A DNA stretch of 54,327 bases, from the NCBI RefSeq assembly GCF_003336425.1, contig NZ_QEIO01000015.1, positions 1 through 54,327 on the forward strand, read 5' to 3'. This document shows, piece by piece, positions 11,544 through 23,861 of this stretch. The translations under genes were made by a program, and so were the position numbers. The stretch is from Marinitenerispora sediminis (lineage in GTDB: Bacteria > Actinomycetota > Actinomycetes > Streptosporangiales > Streptosporangiaceae). Every line of letters begins with the position of its first letter. Within the stretch, counting starts at the first letter, position 1. The notes below the pieces were generated by a model that was given only the letters and a program-made list of their open reading frames with translations, did not search any database and was not told the DNA's origin.

Positions 11544-12491
11544 ATGCAGACCCTCCTCCTGCTCGGCTTGGTCGGGTTCCTCGCCCAACTCGTCGACGGC
11601 AGCCTCGGCATGGCCTACGGGGTCACGTCGACCACGCTGCTCCTGCTGATCGGCACCAACCCCGCGGCGGCCTCCGCCACCGTGCACCTGGCCGAGATCG
11701 GGACCACCCTGGCGTCGGGGGTCTCGCATTGGCGCCTGGGCAACGTCGACTGGAAGGTGGTCCGGCGGATCGCGCTGCCCGGCGCCATCGGCGCGTTCGC
11801 CGGTGCCACCTTCCTCAGTTCGCTGTCCACCGAGGCGGCGCAGCCCATCATGTCCGGCATCCTGCTCGCGCTCGGCGTCTACGTCCTGGTGCGGTTCACC
11901 GCGTGGGGCACCCCGCGCGGCCGGCTCGGCCAGCCGCTGCGCCGCCGGTTCCTCACCCCGCTCGGCCTGGTGGCCGGCTTCGTCGACTCCACGGGCGGCG
12001 GCGGATGGGGCCCGGTGGGCACGCCCGCGCTGCTGGCCAGCGGCCGGATCGAGCCGCGCAAGGTCGTCGGCTCCATCGACACCAGCGAGTTCATCATCGC
12101 GGTGTCGGCCAGCGTGGGGTTCCTCATCGGCCTCGGCAGCGCGGGTGTCAACCTCGCGTGGGCGGCCGTGCTGCTGATCGGCGGCGTGATCGCCGCACCG
12201 ATCGCCGCCTGGATCGTCCGGCACTTCCCGCCGCGGGTGCTCGGCTCCGCCGTGGGCGGCCTGATCGTGCTGACCAACGTGCGAACGCTGATCCGCAGCG
12301 AACTCGTCGTGGTCCCCTCGGCCGCGCAGACCGCCGCCTACACCGTCATCGCGCTGGTGTGGGCGGGCTGCGTCGCCTGGTCGCTGCGCGCGCACTTCGC
12401 CGAGCGCCGGCTCGCCGCCGAGACGCCGGCCGCAGCCGACGCGGCGGACGCGCCGGACGCGCCGCCGGCCCCCGCCGAGGCGCGGGACTGA
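11544..12491 (+). CDS. TauE/SafE-type sulfite/organosulfonate exporter family permease
   Basis: 315 aa, about 8 hydrophobic segments arranged as two repeats. The first repeat starts QLVDGSLGMAYGVTSTTLLL, the second FVDSTGGGGWGPVGTPALL; both are TauE/SafE (TSUP) signature segments with the conserved small-residue turns. Such proteins move sulfite, sulfonates or related anions. The ATG at 11544 has GGAAAGG ~10 nt upstream and is preferred to 11487. Its window-mates include sulfate-activation genes, which fits a sulfur-related substrate, but they are not adjacent. The Ala-rich C-terminal tail is cytoplasmic. Confidence 0.85.
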   Translation: MQTLLLLGLVGFLAQLVDGSLGMAYGVTSTTLLLLIGTNPAAASATVHLAEIGTTLASGVSHWRLGNVDWKVVRRIALPGAIGAFAGATFLSSLSTEAAQPIMSGILLALGVYVLVRFTAWGTPRGRLGQPLRRRFLTPLGLVAGFVDSTGGGGWGPVGTPALLASGRIEPRKVVGSIDTSEFIIAVSASVGFLIGLGSAGVNLAWAAVLLIGGVIAAPIAAWIVRHFPPRVLGSAVGGLIVLTNVRTLIRSELVVVPSAAQTAAYTVIALVWAGCVAWSLRAHFAERRLAAETPAAADAADAPDAPPAPAEARD

Positions 12492-12543
12492 CGTCCGGAA
12501 AACACCCGGAGCCGGACCCCGGCAGCGCGGTAGCCTCCGCCGC

Positions 12544-13294
12544 GTGTCGGACCACGGATCCCCGGCTCCCGCACCCGCCGGGCCCGCCGGAGCCGCCGCT
12601 CAGGAGGTCCTCCTCATCGGCGGCCGGTCCGGCGTCGGCACGTCCACGGTGATGTGGGAGGTGTCTGTCCTGCTCCGGAGGGCCGGGGTGGCGCACTGCG
12701 TGGTCGAGGGCGACCTGCTGGACCAGGCGCACCCCGCGCCGCCGGACGACCCGCACCGCACCCGGCTCACCGAGCGCAACCTCGCCGCCCTGGGGCGGGG
12801 CCTACGCCGGCCTCGGCTACCGCCGGCTGGTGTACACCAACACCGTGAGCGTGCTGGAGGCCGAGCTCGTCACCCGTGCGATGGGCGGCGGGACCCGGGT
12901 GACGGGCGTGCTGCTCACGGCGGACGACACGACGGCGAACGCCCGGCTCGCCGCCCGCGAGATCGGCCGCCAGCTGGCTCCGCACATCGCGCACAGCGGC
13001 CCGATGGCGCGTCACCTCGACGCGGCGGCCCCGGAGTGGGTGGCACGTGCTGCCACGGGCGGGCGGAGGGTGCCGGACATCGCGCGCGACGTGGTCGCGG
13101 TCACCGGCTGGGGGCGACGGCCCCCTCGCCGCCCCGCGGAGCGGTGGACGCCGGTCACGCCCGGCGCGGTCCGGGCCGGACCTGGCCGGCCGCCCGTGGG
13201 CGGAACACGGCGGGCGCGGTGCGCGGCCGGGGCCGGTTCGGCGGAACGGCCGAGAGCGCCCGGACCGCCGCCATGTCGGCCACGGGGCGGATGA
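12544..13294 (+). pseudogene. Frameshifted P-loop nucleotide kinase-like protein
   Basis: Frame 1 from GTG 12544 encodes EVLLIGGRSGVGTSTVMWEV and continues to TERNLAAL. The continuation GAYAGLGYRRLVYTNTVSVL through to DIARDVVAVTGW is in frame 2 from about 12795, so one extra base (probably in the G-run 12792-12800) breaks the gene. The usual Walker A lysine is also replaced (GVGTST instead of GVGKST, an AAG to ACG type change). Past VTGW the frame runs on without a normal stop, into the 3' end of the convergent Nudix gene. Three defects together favour real decay over a single sequencing error. Function of intact relatives: predicted ATP-binding kinase, substrate unknown. Confidence 0.75.
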
Positions 13295-13796
13295 CGCCGG
13301 CCTCCGCCAGCCAGTGCACCCACACGGGTGCCAGCCCCGGCTCGCGCTCGGCGTCCGCGCGTAAGACGCGGTCGGCGCCGACGGTGTGCTCCCGCAGCCG
13401 GTCGCGCGCGTGGCTGCCCGTCCGCTCCGCCAGCGACTGCAGTTGTGCCCTGCCCATCCAGCGCGGCCGGTGCACCTCGCGCTTCGACCACGCGAGCTCC
13501 CCCGCGATACGCGCACGGTAGACGTGCCACTCGTGGCCGGGAAGCCGCCCCGGCGGCACGTCGCGGCGGCACCGGTCGGGCTGGAAGCCGGACGCGAGCC
13601 GCTCCAGCCCGACCGCCGTCAGCCCGAGTACCTCGAAGACCTTGGCCCGGGCGGCCGCCGTGAAGGAGCCGTGGCCGTTGAGGTGTCCGGCGGCCGGTGC
13701 CACACCTGCGGGCGGCGCCGCCCGCTCGAACATGAGGTACTCGTCGTCGGCGTTCCGCACGAGAACACCGACGCGCTGCAGATCGCACACGCTCAT
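13155..13796 (-). CDS. Nudix-like protein with degenerate Nudix box
   Basis: 213 aa. The start MSVCDLQRVGVLVRNADDEYL and the segments GHEWHVYRARI and RPRWMGRAQLQSLAERT fit a Nudix hydrolase fold. In the Nudix box region (GHLNGHGSFTAAARAKVFE) the REUXEEXGU core is changed: RAKVFEVLGL keeps only one of the metal-binding glutamates. It may therefore lack hydrolase activity. ATG 13796. It overlaps tail to tail with the frameshifted P-loop gene, and the C-terminal ~40 residues are low complexity. Both genes look as if they are decaying together. Confidence 0.65.
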   Translation of the reverse strand: MSVCDLQRVGVLVRNADDEYLMFERAAPPAGVAPAAGHLNGHGSFTAAARAKVFEVLGLTAVGLERLASGFQPDRCRRDVPPGRLPGHEWHVYRARIAGELAWSKREVHRPRWMGRAQLQSLAERTGSHARDRLREHTVGADRVLRADAEREPGLAPVWVHWLAEAGVIRPVADMAAVRALSAVPPNRPRPRTAPAVFRPRAAGQVRPGPRRA

Positions 13797-13951
13797 ACGC
13801 GCCCTTCCCAGCGGAATGCGGATGCGAAGGATCGTAGGGCCGCGCCGCCGGCCGCCGCTGCCGCCCCCGTCGGACCGCGGACCGTCCGGGCGGTGGTTCA
13901 GGAGCGGAAAAGGGTTTCCGTTCCCGGCGGCCGGTGTGCCAGGGTCCTCCC

Positions 13952-14479
13952 GTGTCTGATTCCCGTACCGCGCTGCTGCGCTGGCAGTTCGACCTGACCT
14001 GGTCTCTGTTCGAGTTCCACCTGGAGCGGCTGGAGCCGTCCGACTTCCTGTGGGAGCCCGCTCCCCTCTGCTGGACGGTGCGGCCCGGCGCCGACGGCGT
14101 CTGGCGGCCCGACTGGGAGGAGTCCGAGCCCGATCCCGTCCCCGTTCCCACCATCGCCTGGGTCACCTGGCACATCGGCTGGTGGTGGTCCACCGCCCTC
14201 GACCACGCGCAGGGGCGGACGTCGCGCGACCGGGTCGAGGTCACGTGGCCCGGCGACGGGCCGGCGGCGGTCGCGTGGCTGCGGAAGCTGCACGCGGAGT
14301 GGGTGACGGTGCTGGACCGGCTCACCGACGCCGACCTGGACGCGCCGGCGCTGTTCCCCTGGCAGGGCGATCCCGGGATGACCGTCGCCCACATGGTGGC
14401 CTGGCTCAACGCCGAGCTGATGAAGAACGTTACCGAGGTCGGCCAGCTCCGGATGGTGCGCGCCGCGTCCGCCGCGTGA
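13952..14479 (+). CDS. DinB-superfamily protein
   Basis: 175 aa from GTG 13952 (VSDSRTALLRWQFDLTW); GTG 13934 is an alternative. The helical-bundle pattern and motifs fit the DinB/YfiT-type metal-binding fold: TIAWVTWHIGWWWSTALDH (conserved His) and MTVAHMVAWLNAELMKNV (second His). Some family members are thiol-dependent transferases or stress proteins, but the substrate is unknown here. It stands alone, and a shared terminator hairpin separates it from the convergent siderophore-binding protein. Confidence 0.75.
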   Translation: MSDSRTALLRWQFDLTWSLFEFHLERLEPSDFLWEPAPLCWTVRPGADGVWRPDWEESEPDPVPVPTIAWVTWHIGWWWSTALDHAQGRTSRDRVEVTWPGDGPAAVAWLRKLHAEWVTVLDRLTDADLDAPALFPWQGDPGMTVAHMVAWLNAELMKNVTEVGQLRMVRAASAA

Positions 14480-14497
14480 CGCGCTGACCGCCGCCCC

Positions 14498-14530
14498 GCG
14501 TGTCCGGCGGCCCCGGGCGGCCGGACACGC
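14498..14530. terminator. Bidirectional terminator between DinB and siderophore-binding genes
   Basis: GCGTGTCCGGC and GCCGGACACGC form a perfect 11-bp stem around an 11-nt GC loop. It lies exactly between the convergent stops at 14479 and 14533, so it can serve both genes. Confidence 0.75.
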
Positions 14531-14532
14531 CG

Positions 14533-15591
14533 CTACTCCTCCGCGACCCGCTCCAGGTCGGTCAGGACGAGCTCGGCCGCCGCCGGACCGGCGTTGAGGA
14601 ACCACGGGTCGTCCTCGACGGCGACCGCGCGGCCGGCGCGCACCGCCGCGAGCCCGTCCCACAGCGACCCGTCGAGCACCGTGCCGGCGTCCGTCTCCGC
14701 ACCGCCCCCCTGGACGGAGTAGAAGATCCAGTCGCCGTCCATCCGGTCGACGTCCTCGGCGCTGACGTCTACCGAGGTGTCCTCGACGCACTGCGGCCGC
14801 GGCCGGGCCAGCCCGGCGTCGTTGGCGACGCTGCCGGTGAAGGACGCCAGCCCCCACACCCGGGTGCGCCCGGCGCTGAACCGCACCATGGAGACGGACG
14901 GCGGCGCGTCGGCGACGGCCCCGGCGATCCGGGCGGCGTGCGCCCGGTAGCCGGCGAGCACCTCCTCCGCCCGGTCCGTCTCACCCAAGGCTGCGGCGAC
15001 CAGCCGGAAGTCCTGCTGCCAGTTGACCCCGTTGCCCTCGGTGAGCACCGTCGGCGCGATCTCGGCGAGCTGGCCGTAGAGCCCGCCGCCCGCACCGGCC
15101 TCGTTGGCCAGGACCAGGTCCGGGTCCAGGTCGGCGATCCGCTCGATGTTGAGGTCCTCCCGGGTGCCCACGGACGCGATTCCGGCGAGCGCGTCGGCGT
15201 CGTCGGGGAAGGCGTGGGTGACGTATCCGGGCACGAGACCGGCCCCGGGCACGCCGGCGGCCCCCACCGGGACGGTTCCGAGCGAGAGGACGCCGTCGAG
15301 TTGGCCGGTCGCCACCACGACGATCCGCTCCGGGCGGTGGTCGATGGTGCTGGTCCCGCCGAAGTGCGCGACCTCGCGCGGGAACTCGCCGTCCTCGGCG
15401 GTGGTCCCCATGCCGGCGGGCACGGAGGTCGGCGCGGGGGCCTGGGCGGCGGGCACCGCCGCGCAGGTGCCGGCGTCCGGCGCCGGGGAGGCGTCCGGCG
15501 CGGCCGCGGAGAGCCCCTCGGCGGCCCCGCACCCGCTCAGCAGCGCGATGGCGGCCGCGGCCGCCCCCAGCCGTCTCGGTCCTGCCGGCAT
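14533..15591 (-). CDS. Iron-siderophore ABC transporter substrate-binding lipoprotein
   Basis: 352 aa. The N-terminus MPAGPRRLGAAAAAIALLSG followed by CG is a lipoprotein signal with lipobox LLSGC. After an Ala/Pro-rich linker, RIVVVATGQLDGVLSLGTVP begins the periplasmic-binding (PF01497-type) fold. DLDPDLVLANEAG, GVNWQQDFRLVAAALGETD and WDGLAAVRAGRAVAVEDD are typical of Fe3+-siderophore receptors. It captures ferric siderophore outside the membrane; its permease and ATPase are not in the window. ATG 15591 has GGGGAGC upstream. An iron box overlaps the presumed promoter, so expression should rise when iron is scarce. Confidence 0.88.
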   Translation of the reverse strand: MPAGPRRLGAAAAAIALLSGCGAAEGLSAAAPDASPAPDAGTCAAVPAAQAPAPTSVPAGMGTTAEDGEFPREVAHFGGTSTIDHRPERIVVVATGQLDGVLSLGTVPVGAAGVPGAGLVPGYVTHAFPDDADALAGIASVGTREDLNIERIADLDPDLVLANEAGAGGGLYGQLAEIAPTVLTEGNGVNWQQDFRLVAAALGETDRAEEVLAGYRAHAARIAGAVADAPPSVSMVRFSAGRTRVWGLASFTGSVANDAGLARPRPQCVEDTSVDVSAEDVDRMDGDWIFYSVQGGGAETDAGTVLDGSLWDGLAAVRAGRAVAVEDDPWFLNAGPAAAELVLTDLERVAEE

Positions 15592-15617
15592 GTGCTCCCC
15601 CTCCACGGTGACCATTG

Positions 15618-15636
15618 GGAGGATAGCCTTACCTAA
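15618..15636 (-). promoter_or_regulatory. Iron box (IdeR/DmdR-type operator)
   Basis: On the minus strand TTAGGTAAGGCTATCCTCC matches 15 of 19 positions of the DtxR/IdeR consensus TTAGGTTAGGCTAACCTAA. It is ~27 bp upstream of the siderophore-binding gene start, as expected for iron-dependent repression. Confidence 0.8.
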
Positions 15637-15639
15637 ACA

Positions 15640-16078
15640 GGACAGCGGCACCGCCTCTTGGGTAAGGACGTTCCGGACACGGCCCCACCGCCCCTGGCGG
15701 ACCCGGCCGCCGGGCCGCGGCGCGGTCCTCGGCTCCGCGGCATCCGGCGGGCGGGCCCGCACGGGAACCAGGGACCGAGCGGGGGGTGGACGCGTCGGAC
15801 GGCGAGTCACGCATCGGGCGGCCCAGGCGGGCAGGCGGGAGCGCCCGTGGTCGGCGGCCTCCAGGTGCCTCCCGCCACCGGGAGGCCGCCCGGGGGGCGA
15901 TCCCGTCGGCTCGCCTCGATCACCGGGCCCGGGCGCCCCTGGGCGCGGCGGCGACGCCTGTCCCACCGGCCCGGTCCGCTTCACCGCGCGTGTGAGCGGG
16001 AACGCCGTCCGGATGACCGTCCCGGTGCGCGCGGGACCCGGCGCGGGCCCGAGCGCGGGCCCGCCGACCGGATCCGGC
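15640..16078. other. Intergenic region between siderophore-binding gene promoter and mazG end
   Basis: About 440 bp of GC-rich DNA. Open frames have no domain or start context. I see no RNA or repeat. Confidence 0.5.
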
Positions 16079-16798
16079 TCAGTCCCAGTACGCCCGCCAC
16101 TGCTCCGGCGTCAGCTCGCGCGGGTCGCGGCCGTCGGCACGCGCCTTGGCCTCGGCGGCGCGGACCCGGCCGTCGAAGCGGCGGGCGGCGGCGCGCAGGT
16201 CCATCTCGGGGTCGGCCGCGCGGCGGCGCTCGGCGTCCACGGCGGCGAACAGCTCGCCGCCCGGGCCGCCGTCGTCGGCGATGAGGTCCTCGGGGAGGCC
16301 GTTGCGCACGGCGCGCTTCTGGAGCTCGTAACCGAGCAGCGCGGCCGGCTGGCCGAACGGGACCCCCTCCAGGATGGACGCGTCGCGCTGGCCCTTCTCG
16401 ACGCGCTCGGCCGCCTTGATGGTCTCCCAGTTGGCGCGGACGTCGTCGACCCCGGCCACGTCCGCGCCACCGAAGACGTGCGGATGGCGGCGGGTGAGCT
16501 TGTCGATGATGGCGTCGGCGACGTCGTCGATCGTGAAGCCCTCCGGCCCGCGCTCCTGGGCGATCCGCGCGTGGAAGACCACCTGGAGCAGCACGTCGCC
16601 CAGCTCCTCGCGGAGCGTGCCGAGGTCGCCGTGCTCGATGGTCTCCAGCGTCTCGTACGCCTCCTCGATGAGGTACTTGGCCAGGGAGGCGTGGGTCTGG
16701 CCGGCGTCCCACGGGCACTGGCGGCGCAGGGTGTCCATGACCTCGACCAGCGCGAGGACGCGGTGCCCGGCCGGGGGGTGCGGCTGCTCGTCGTTCAT
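16079..16798 (-). CDS. mazG: MazG nucleoside triphosphate pyrophosphohydrolase
   Basis: 239 aa. The MazG core is clear: LRRQCPWDAGQTHASLAKYL, then EEAYETLETI, and REELGDVLLQVVFHARIAQE, with the EExxE...ExxD metal ligands. FTIDDVADAIIDKLTRRHPH and VFGG complete the signature. It cleaves NTPs to NMP and pyrophosphate, cleaning the nucleotide pool. ATG 16798, GAGGG close upstream. The C-terminal ~70 residues are a family-typical helical extension (WRAYWD end). It lies 4 bp after the sat/cysC-like gene on the same strand, so co-transcription is likely though functions differ. In Streptomyces mazG is also near eno and mfd. Confidence 0.93.
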   Translation of the reverse strand: MNDEQPHPPAGHRVLALVEVMDTLRRQCPWDAGQTHASLAKYLIEEAYETLETIEHGDLGTLREELGDVLLQVVFHARIAQERGPEGFTIDDVADAIIDKLTRRHPHVFGGADVAGVDDVRANWETIKAAERVEKGQRDASILEGVPFGQPAALLGYELQKRAVRNGLPEDLIADDGGPGGELFAAVDAERRRAADPEMDLRAAARRFDGRVRAAEAKARADGRDPRELTPEQWRAYWD

Positions 16799-16802
16799 AC
16801 CC

Positions 16803-18323
16803 TCAGCCTGCCATCCTGGGCAGCCACCCGCCGGCGCGCAGCTCCCGCAGCACGGCCGCCACCGACTCCGCCTCCGTGGCGTCGCTGGTGTCGATGACCA
16901 GGTCGGCGTCGTCCGGCGCCTCGTAGGGGTCGGAGATGCCGGTGAACTCCGGGATCTCGCCCATCCGCGCCTTCGCGTACAGGCCCTTGCGGTCGCGCGC
17001 CTCGCAGACCTCCAGCGGGGTCGCGACGTGCACCAGGAAGAAGTCGCCGGTCTCCTCCGCCATGGCGCGGACCTCGGCGCGGGTGGCCGCGTACGGCGCG
17101 ATCGGCGCGCAGACGGCGACGCCGCCGTGCCGGCTGATCTCGGCGGCGACGTAGCCGATCCGGCGGATGTTGAGGTCGCGGTCGGCCCGCGAGAACGTCA
17201 GGCCGGAGGAGAGCATCCGGCGCACCACGTCGCCGTCCAGCAGGGTGACCGTGCGGCCGGCCCGCCGGACCGCGTCGGCCACCCCGCGGGCGACGGTCGA
17301 CTTACCGGAGCCGGACAGCCCCGTGAAGAAGAGCGTGAGCCCGCGCCGCACCCGGGCCGGGCGCCGGCGGGCGAGTTCGGCGGAGACCCGCGCCGACGTG
17401 AACCACGCCGGCAGCGCCTCCCCCCGGCCGAGCATGTCCTCCACCTCGGTCGGGGTGAGCTCGCGGCGGGCCTCGCCGGCGCTGATCCGCTCGGCCGGGC
17501 GCCACGCGCCGGTCCGCGCGTCGTAGGCCCACTCCCCGGCGGCGACCAGCGGGATCGGGGAGTCGTCGGTGATCACGGCCGGCGGCTGGTCGGGGTCCCG
17601 GTTGACGAGGAGGTGGCTCGCCCCGTAGCGCGCGGCGACGTGCGCGGCCAGCTGTTCGGCGCGCCCCGCCGGCAGCGCCGTGCCGTCGGTGGTCCCGGCG
17701 CGGGGCAGCGTCAGCACCGAGAACCTGGTCCGGGGCGGCAGCAGCGGCTCGGCGGCGAGCACCGCGGGCACCGCCCCCTCGTCGTCGAAGGGGGCGTCGA
17801 CCAGCACCAGCACCTCCACCGGTCCGCCCCCGCCGATCTCCTTGACGGCGGCGCGGACCTGGTGCAGTGCGCGGTGGTGCAGCGGGCGGTCGGTGAGCAC
17901 CGCCAGCATCGGCCGGTGCGCGAGGGCGCCGATCTCGCGGCTGCCGCGTACCTCGACCGGAGCGCGCCGCAGGCTGCGGTACACCCCGTGCACGGGCGGC
18001 CGGGCGAAGTGCACCTCGCCGGCGAGCCGGTGCCCGCCGTCGGCCCACCAGCGCTCGGACACCGCCAGCTCGGCCAGCGGCGCGCCCTCGGCGTCGGTGA
18101 GCAGCACGCGCTCGGCGGCGACCAGCTCGTCGGGCACCGGCAGGGTGACCGGCACCGGCCAGGGGGTGCCGTCCGGCAGCCGGCCGCGTTTGGCGACCGA
18201 CGCCGTCTCGCTCGCGGTCATGAACCCGGTCAGCGGGCAGGCGCCGTTGAGGATGAGCTCCAGATGGGCCATGGCGTCCGGTCCCGGGGTGAACGTCGGC
18301 CGGTCTGCGGCGGCACCGGTCAT
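16803..18323 (-). CDS. cysC: APS kinase (CysC) fused to a degenerate ATP-sulfurylase-like N-terminal domain
   Basis: 506 aa. Residues ~330-500 are APS kinase: Walker A FFTGLSGSGKSTVARGVAD, then LLDGDVVRRMLSSGLTFSRA, NIRRIGYVAAEISRHGG, and GLYAKARMGEIPEFTGISDPYE. It phosphorylates adenylyl-sulfate to PAPS. Residues ~1-320 resemble Sat-type ATP sulfurylase (NGACPLTGFMTASETASV; PLTGF is a family mark). The catalytic motifs are lost: QxRNPxHxxH reads LTDRPLHHRALH, and GRDHAG reads VNRDPDQPP. So only the kinase is likely active, and ATP sulfurylase would come from CysDN. No cysH or sulfite reductase is nearby, so PAPS for sulfotransferases is the probable output. Confidence 0.88.
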   Translation of the reverse strand: MTGAAADRPTFTPGPDAMAHLELILNGACPLTGFMTASETASVAKRGRLPDGTPWPVPVTLPVPDELVAAERVLLTDAEGAPLAELAVSERWWADGGHRLAGEVHFARPPVHGVYRSLRRAPVEVRGSREIGALAHRPMLAVLTDRPLHHRALHQVRAAVKEIGGGGPVEVLVLVDAPFDDEGAVPAVLAAEPLLPPRTRFSVLTLPRAGTTDGTALPAGRAEQLAAHVAARYGASHLLVNRDPDQPPAVITDDSPIPLVAAGEWAYDARTGAWRPAERISAGEARRELTPTEVEDMLGRGEALPAWFTSARVSAELARRRPARVRRGLTLFFTGLSGSGKSTVARGVADAVRRAGRTVTLLDGDVVRRMLSSGLTFSRADRDLNIRRIGYVAAEISRHGGVAVCAPIAPYAATRAEVRAMAEETGDFFLVHVATPLEVCEARDRKGLYAKARMGEIPEFTGISDPYEAPDDADLVIDTSDATEAESVAAVLRELRAGGWLPRMAG

Positions 18324-18616
18324 GCGCGCTCCCTCTCCTACGCGGGCGGATCCACATCAGCGTATGGCCTCGCCTCCCGCCGGCCCGGGCCCGCCCGAGG
18401 CCGGGAGCGGGAACAGCGGAGGCCGCGGCGGCGTTGCGCATGTGTGCGGCGCTCGCGCCGGTCACGGCGGTCGGCGCCCGGCGATGCTGATGCTCGCGGT
18501 AGGGTGCGCGGCGTAGGCTAGGAGCGGGGAGCCAACCGATTCAGCCCAGCGTGTCCTGTTCTCCGTAACCAACGCACGCACCATCGGTACCACCGTCACA
18601 CGCCCCACCTGGTGAT

Positions 18617-22201
<3,585 letters not shown>

Positions 22202-22237
22202 GGTGCGGCGGCGCGGGGCCGCCTCCGAGGCCGGCAC

Positions 22238-22291
22238 CGGGACGCGCCCGGGACGAGGAGATCCCCTCCTCGCCCCGGGCGCGTCCCGTTT
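22238..22291 (+). terminator. Strong intrinsic terminator of mfd
   Basis: A 15-bp outer stem (CGGGACGCGCCCGGG with its complement at 22274-22288) and a 6-bp inner stem (GAGGAG/CTCCTC) are followed by GTTT. It lies 37 nt past the mfd stop. The rest of 22202-22627 is GC-rich and holds no gene I can support. Confidence 0.85.
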
Positions 22292-22627
22292 CCCACCCCG
22301 TCGCCCTGCCGATCGGCCGCCCGGAGGACGCCGGACGCGACTGACACGGCGGAGGCGTCCGGCTCCACCCGCCTGCCGGACGCGGCCTGCCCGCGCCCCG
22401 CGCGCCGGACACCCGTCGCCGGGGCCGGGGAGGGTCGGCGGGTCCCCGGCACGCCGACCCGCGCCGCTCGGGACGGCGCACGCCGACCGGCAGGCGGCGC
22501 GGCCGATCCTCCGGCCAGGCGGTGACCGGTCCCCGGGGCGGCCGAGGCGCGCCGCGGCGGGCGCTCGCGGAGGCGCGGGGCCGCCGCCGTCCGAGCGCCC
22601 GCGGCTTCGGACCGGTACGGTGCCGGT

Positions 22628-23071
22628 GTGATGGTCCGAGTCACCGCCGTCGTCATCGAGGACGGCCAGCTGCTGCTCCTCGACCAGGACACCGGCTCCG
22701 GCAGGTCCTGGAGCCTGCCCGGCGGCACGGTGGAGGAGGGCGAGCCGCTAGCCGCCGCCCTGGTCCGGGAGGTCCGGGAGGAGACCGGCCTGGAGGTGGC
22801 GGTGGGCCGGCTGCTGTACCTGTGCGACCACATACCGCCCGGCGGCGCCGGGCCGCACGTCCTGCACGTCACGTTCGAGGCGCGCCGCACCGGCGGCGCC
22901 CTCGGCCGCCCCCGGCCGGGGGCGGACTCCCGGCCGATCCGCGGCGTACGGTACGTGGACCTCGGTGAGCTGCCCGGGCTGGGGTTCGGCGCGGTGTTCG
23001 TGCGACTGGCACGTGAGGGCTTCCCCGGCGCGGGCGGATACATGGGCCCCAAGGCCGCCATCGGGCTGTAG
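22628..23071 (+). CDS. Nudix hydrolase
   Basis: 147 aa from GTG 22628 or ATG 22631 (MVRVTAVVIEDGQLLLLDQD). The Nudix box is intact: G, TVEEG, E, PLAAALV, then REVREETGL, matching GX5EX7REUXEEXGU. The preceding SWSLPGGTVEEGEP is the usual entry. It hydrolyses a nucleoside diphosphate linked to another group; the substrate cannot be deduced. Unlike the Nudix-like protein at 13.2-13.8 kb, this one has all metal-binding residues. No operon partner is evident; the next gene starts 163 bp downstream. Confidence 0.9.
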   Translation: MMVRVTAVVIEDGQLLLLDQDTGSGRSWSLPGGTVEEGEPLAAALVREVREETGLEVAVGRLLYLCDHIPPGGAGPHVLHVTFEARRTGGALGRPRPGADSRPIRGVRYVDLGELPGLGFGAVFVRLAREGFPGAGGYMGPKAAIGL

Positions 23072-23234
23072 CGGCTGCCCGCCCGGCCCATGGCGGGTCC
23101 GCCGGGCGGCCGTCCCCGTCCTCCTCCGCGCGGCGGAGCCCGACCGCGTCCGGCAGGCGATGCGCCCAGGCGGCCCGCGCGCGATGCTCGGAGGCGGACC
23201 GGGCGGACCCCGCCCGCGGGAACAGGAGGCCCCC

Positions 23235-23861
23235 ATGAACACTCTCACCGGAGCACCGCCCGCCCCTGGTCGGTTACGCGCCGCCTGGCGGGCGGCCCAC
23301 GCCCCCGTGGCCGGGGTGCCCCGCTGGGCGCGGATCGCCGCGTACGCCATCCCGTTCGCGGTGCTGCCGTCCGGCCTGTGGCGGATCGCGGCCGTCGTCC
23401 TCCACACTCCCCTCACCGACGGCCCGCAGGGCACCGGCGACCTGCCGTCCTGGCTGCCCATCGAGGTGTACGTGGTCCTGCTGTCGGTCGGCTCCGAACT
23501 CCTGGCCTTCACCGCGATCGGGCTGGTCGCGGCCTGGGGCGAGGTCGTCCCGCGCTGGGTCCCGGTGCTGCGCGGACGGCGGGTGCCGGTGGCGGCCGCC
23601 GTCGTCCCCGCGCTGCTCGGCGCGGCGGCCCTGACGACCCTGTGGACATCCATGGCCGTCCTTTCGGCGGTCGGCCGCACCCTGCAGGGCGACCCGCTCC
23701 CGGCGGGCATGCCCCTGGCGGCGTTCGACTGGCAGGCCGCCGTGTTCGCCGCGACCTATGCGCCGCTGCTGCTGTGGGGCCCGCTGCTGGGCGCGGTCGC
23801 GCTCGCCTACTGGCGGCGGCGCACCGGGGGCGGTCCGGCCCCGGCGGTGGCCGCGGCCTGA
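23235..23861 (+). CDS. Small integral membrane protein, unknown function
   Basis: 208 aa. About four hydrophobic segments are visible: IAAYAIPFAVLPSGLWRIAA; VVLLSVGSELLAFTAIGLVA; VPVAAAVVPALLGAAALTTL; and a C-terminal AATYAPLLLWGPLLGAVALA. Arg-rich loops flank them. ATG 23235 is strongly supported by AGGAGG six nt upstream. I recognise no catalytic motif; similar proteins are annotated as hypothetical membrane proteins in actinobacteria. Neighbours give no functional hint. Confidence 0.8.
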   Translation: MNTLTGAPPAPGRLRAAWRAAHAPVAGVPRWARIAAYAIPFAVLPSGLWRIAAVVLHTPLTDGPQGTGDLPSWLPIEVYVVLLSVGSELLAFTAIGLVAAWGEVVPRWVPVLRGRRVPVAAAVVPALLGAAALTTLWTSMAVLSAVGRTLQGDPLPAGMPLAAFDWQAAVFAATYAPLLLWGPLLGAVALAYWRRRTGGGPAPAVAAA

